Source of the DNA: Lota lota
Lineage: Eukaryota; Chordata; Actinopteri; Gadiformes; Lotidae
NCBI GenBank assembly: GCA_026745465.1
Contig: JACYXH010000410.1
Coordinates: 1,009,501-1,073,500, forward strand
DNA: 64,000 nucleotides
Direction: 5' to 3'
Numbering within the stretch: position 1 is the first letter of the stretch; each line of letters starts with the position of its first letter. This document shows positions 63,126-64,000 of the stretch, one piece after another. The notes below the pieces were generated by a model. That model made no database searches, had not been told where the DNA came from, and saw only the letters and a list, made by a program, of their open reading frames with translations. The position numbers and the translations under genes were made by a program.

Positions 63126-64000
63126 AAAGTGCTTCTTCTCTTTTACTGCTTAATGGCTGGGACACGGATGCCTCACTATCTTAGAAATATGTTTTGCTTA
63201 TTTTTGGTAAAAGGGTCGCCATCACTCCCTTTCCCATTCCATACATTTTTGGCAAATAACTCAGAGACCAAATGCTCTTTTACTGGTTGAACTGGGTGTC
63301 GACAGACGACAAGTTCACCAAATATAAGCTTTCAGCGCAAGTCTGAAGTTTCTCACTGAAGACCACCGCCTCCGTCTCTAAACGTGCTCATTGCTCTTGC
63401 TCTGGGTTCCGTCAGGGTTGAAAACTCTAGATTTTTGAATGCAAGAATCCCTTGTGATTAACAGAAATACACAGTGACGTTTACACAACGAGGCCTGATG
63501 TCATGTTACTGTAAACACGAAAATAGTAGCTCAACTGGCCTTTCACATGATACCCCCGGATCACCGCAGCAGCGACCGTATTGAAGTCCTTACATTTGGT
63601 GAAACTCAAACAGCCTGGAGGCCTGTGAAACACGACTGCAGTCCATATGGAATCCGATACGTCTTCCCCGGGCCTCCCCGTGGCCTACGCTACACAGTGT
63701 TTTACTGCTTCTTGCCTCGTTGCCATATTGTTTTCATGTTAATCGATGGCAGCTGTAGCCGGCCCTCGCTTGGCGTACACGCCGGCTAATGTTAGTCAAC
63801 GGTGAGCGTGTGTTGACTCTCAGAGCGCCGCGCTCCGCTGCAAACTGCACGGGCCGACAGCAGTTTGTTGCTCTTCGTGTGGCTGTTGACAAACTCAGCG
63901 ATCCCCGATGACGTCGTGATGTCAGCGGCTGCTGTTTTGTGAAACACATGAGCAAAAAAGATTAGCCTGTAAATCCGAATTCTGAGTTGCGCTGCCAGCT

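Overview
The window reads as vertebrate nuclear DNA, almost certainly from a teleost fish. Its genes are split by short introns with GT-AG borders. It holds a Tc1-like transposon, hAT elements, tRNA-derived SINEs and an extreme load of (CA)n, (GA)n and minisatellite arrays. No retrovirus, LTR element or other capsid-bearing element was recognised.

Layout from left to right. The first coding exon of a formin of the FMNL1 type lies on the minus strand (1266-1117) and its gene runs off the left edge. Head to head with it is a complete COG7 gene on the plus strand (3677-12261, 17 coding exons, 768 codons plus stop), with a decayed Tc1-like transposon in intron 3. Only 1.6 kb later a complete USP31 deubiquitinase gene follows on the same strand (13881-27908, 16 coding exons, 1304 codons plus stop). 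A 13.7-kb intergenic stretch then holds SINEs, a dead zinc-finger fragment, a tandem array of CCAAT boxes and several minisatellites. HS3ST2, a heparan sulfate 3-O-sulfotransferase, sits on the minus strand in two exons (44378-41619, 363 codons plus stop). About 5.2 kb upstream of it and divergent is the SH3-encoding first exon of GAS7 (49597-49776). No further exon was recognised up to 64000, so the last 14 kb is most likely GAS7 intron 1.

The order and relative strands COG7>, USP31>, <HS3ST2 match human 16p12 read in the opposite direction, except that the two SCNN1 (ENaC) genes that lie between COG7 and USP31 in human are absent. The genes do not form a pathway. COG7 (Golgi tethering) and HS3ST2 (Golgi sulfotransferase) share a compartment only.

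The most striking observation is that tandem duplications repeatedly span exon-intron junctions. In COG7 (exons 4, 7, 8, 9, 14, 15) and USP31 (exons 5, 8, 11), pieces of exon edge together with the splice donor or acceptor are repeated in the neighbouring intron, giving one to five decoy splice sites per junction. COG7 exon 8 is the richest case. It is preceded by (TG)n and followed by (CA)n, and an intact duplicate donor 150 nt downstream would add an in-frame Thr-His repeat of 50 residues. All exon coordinates come from reading the sequence by homology recalled from memory and splice consensus; no alignment or transcript data were available.
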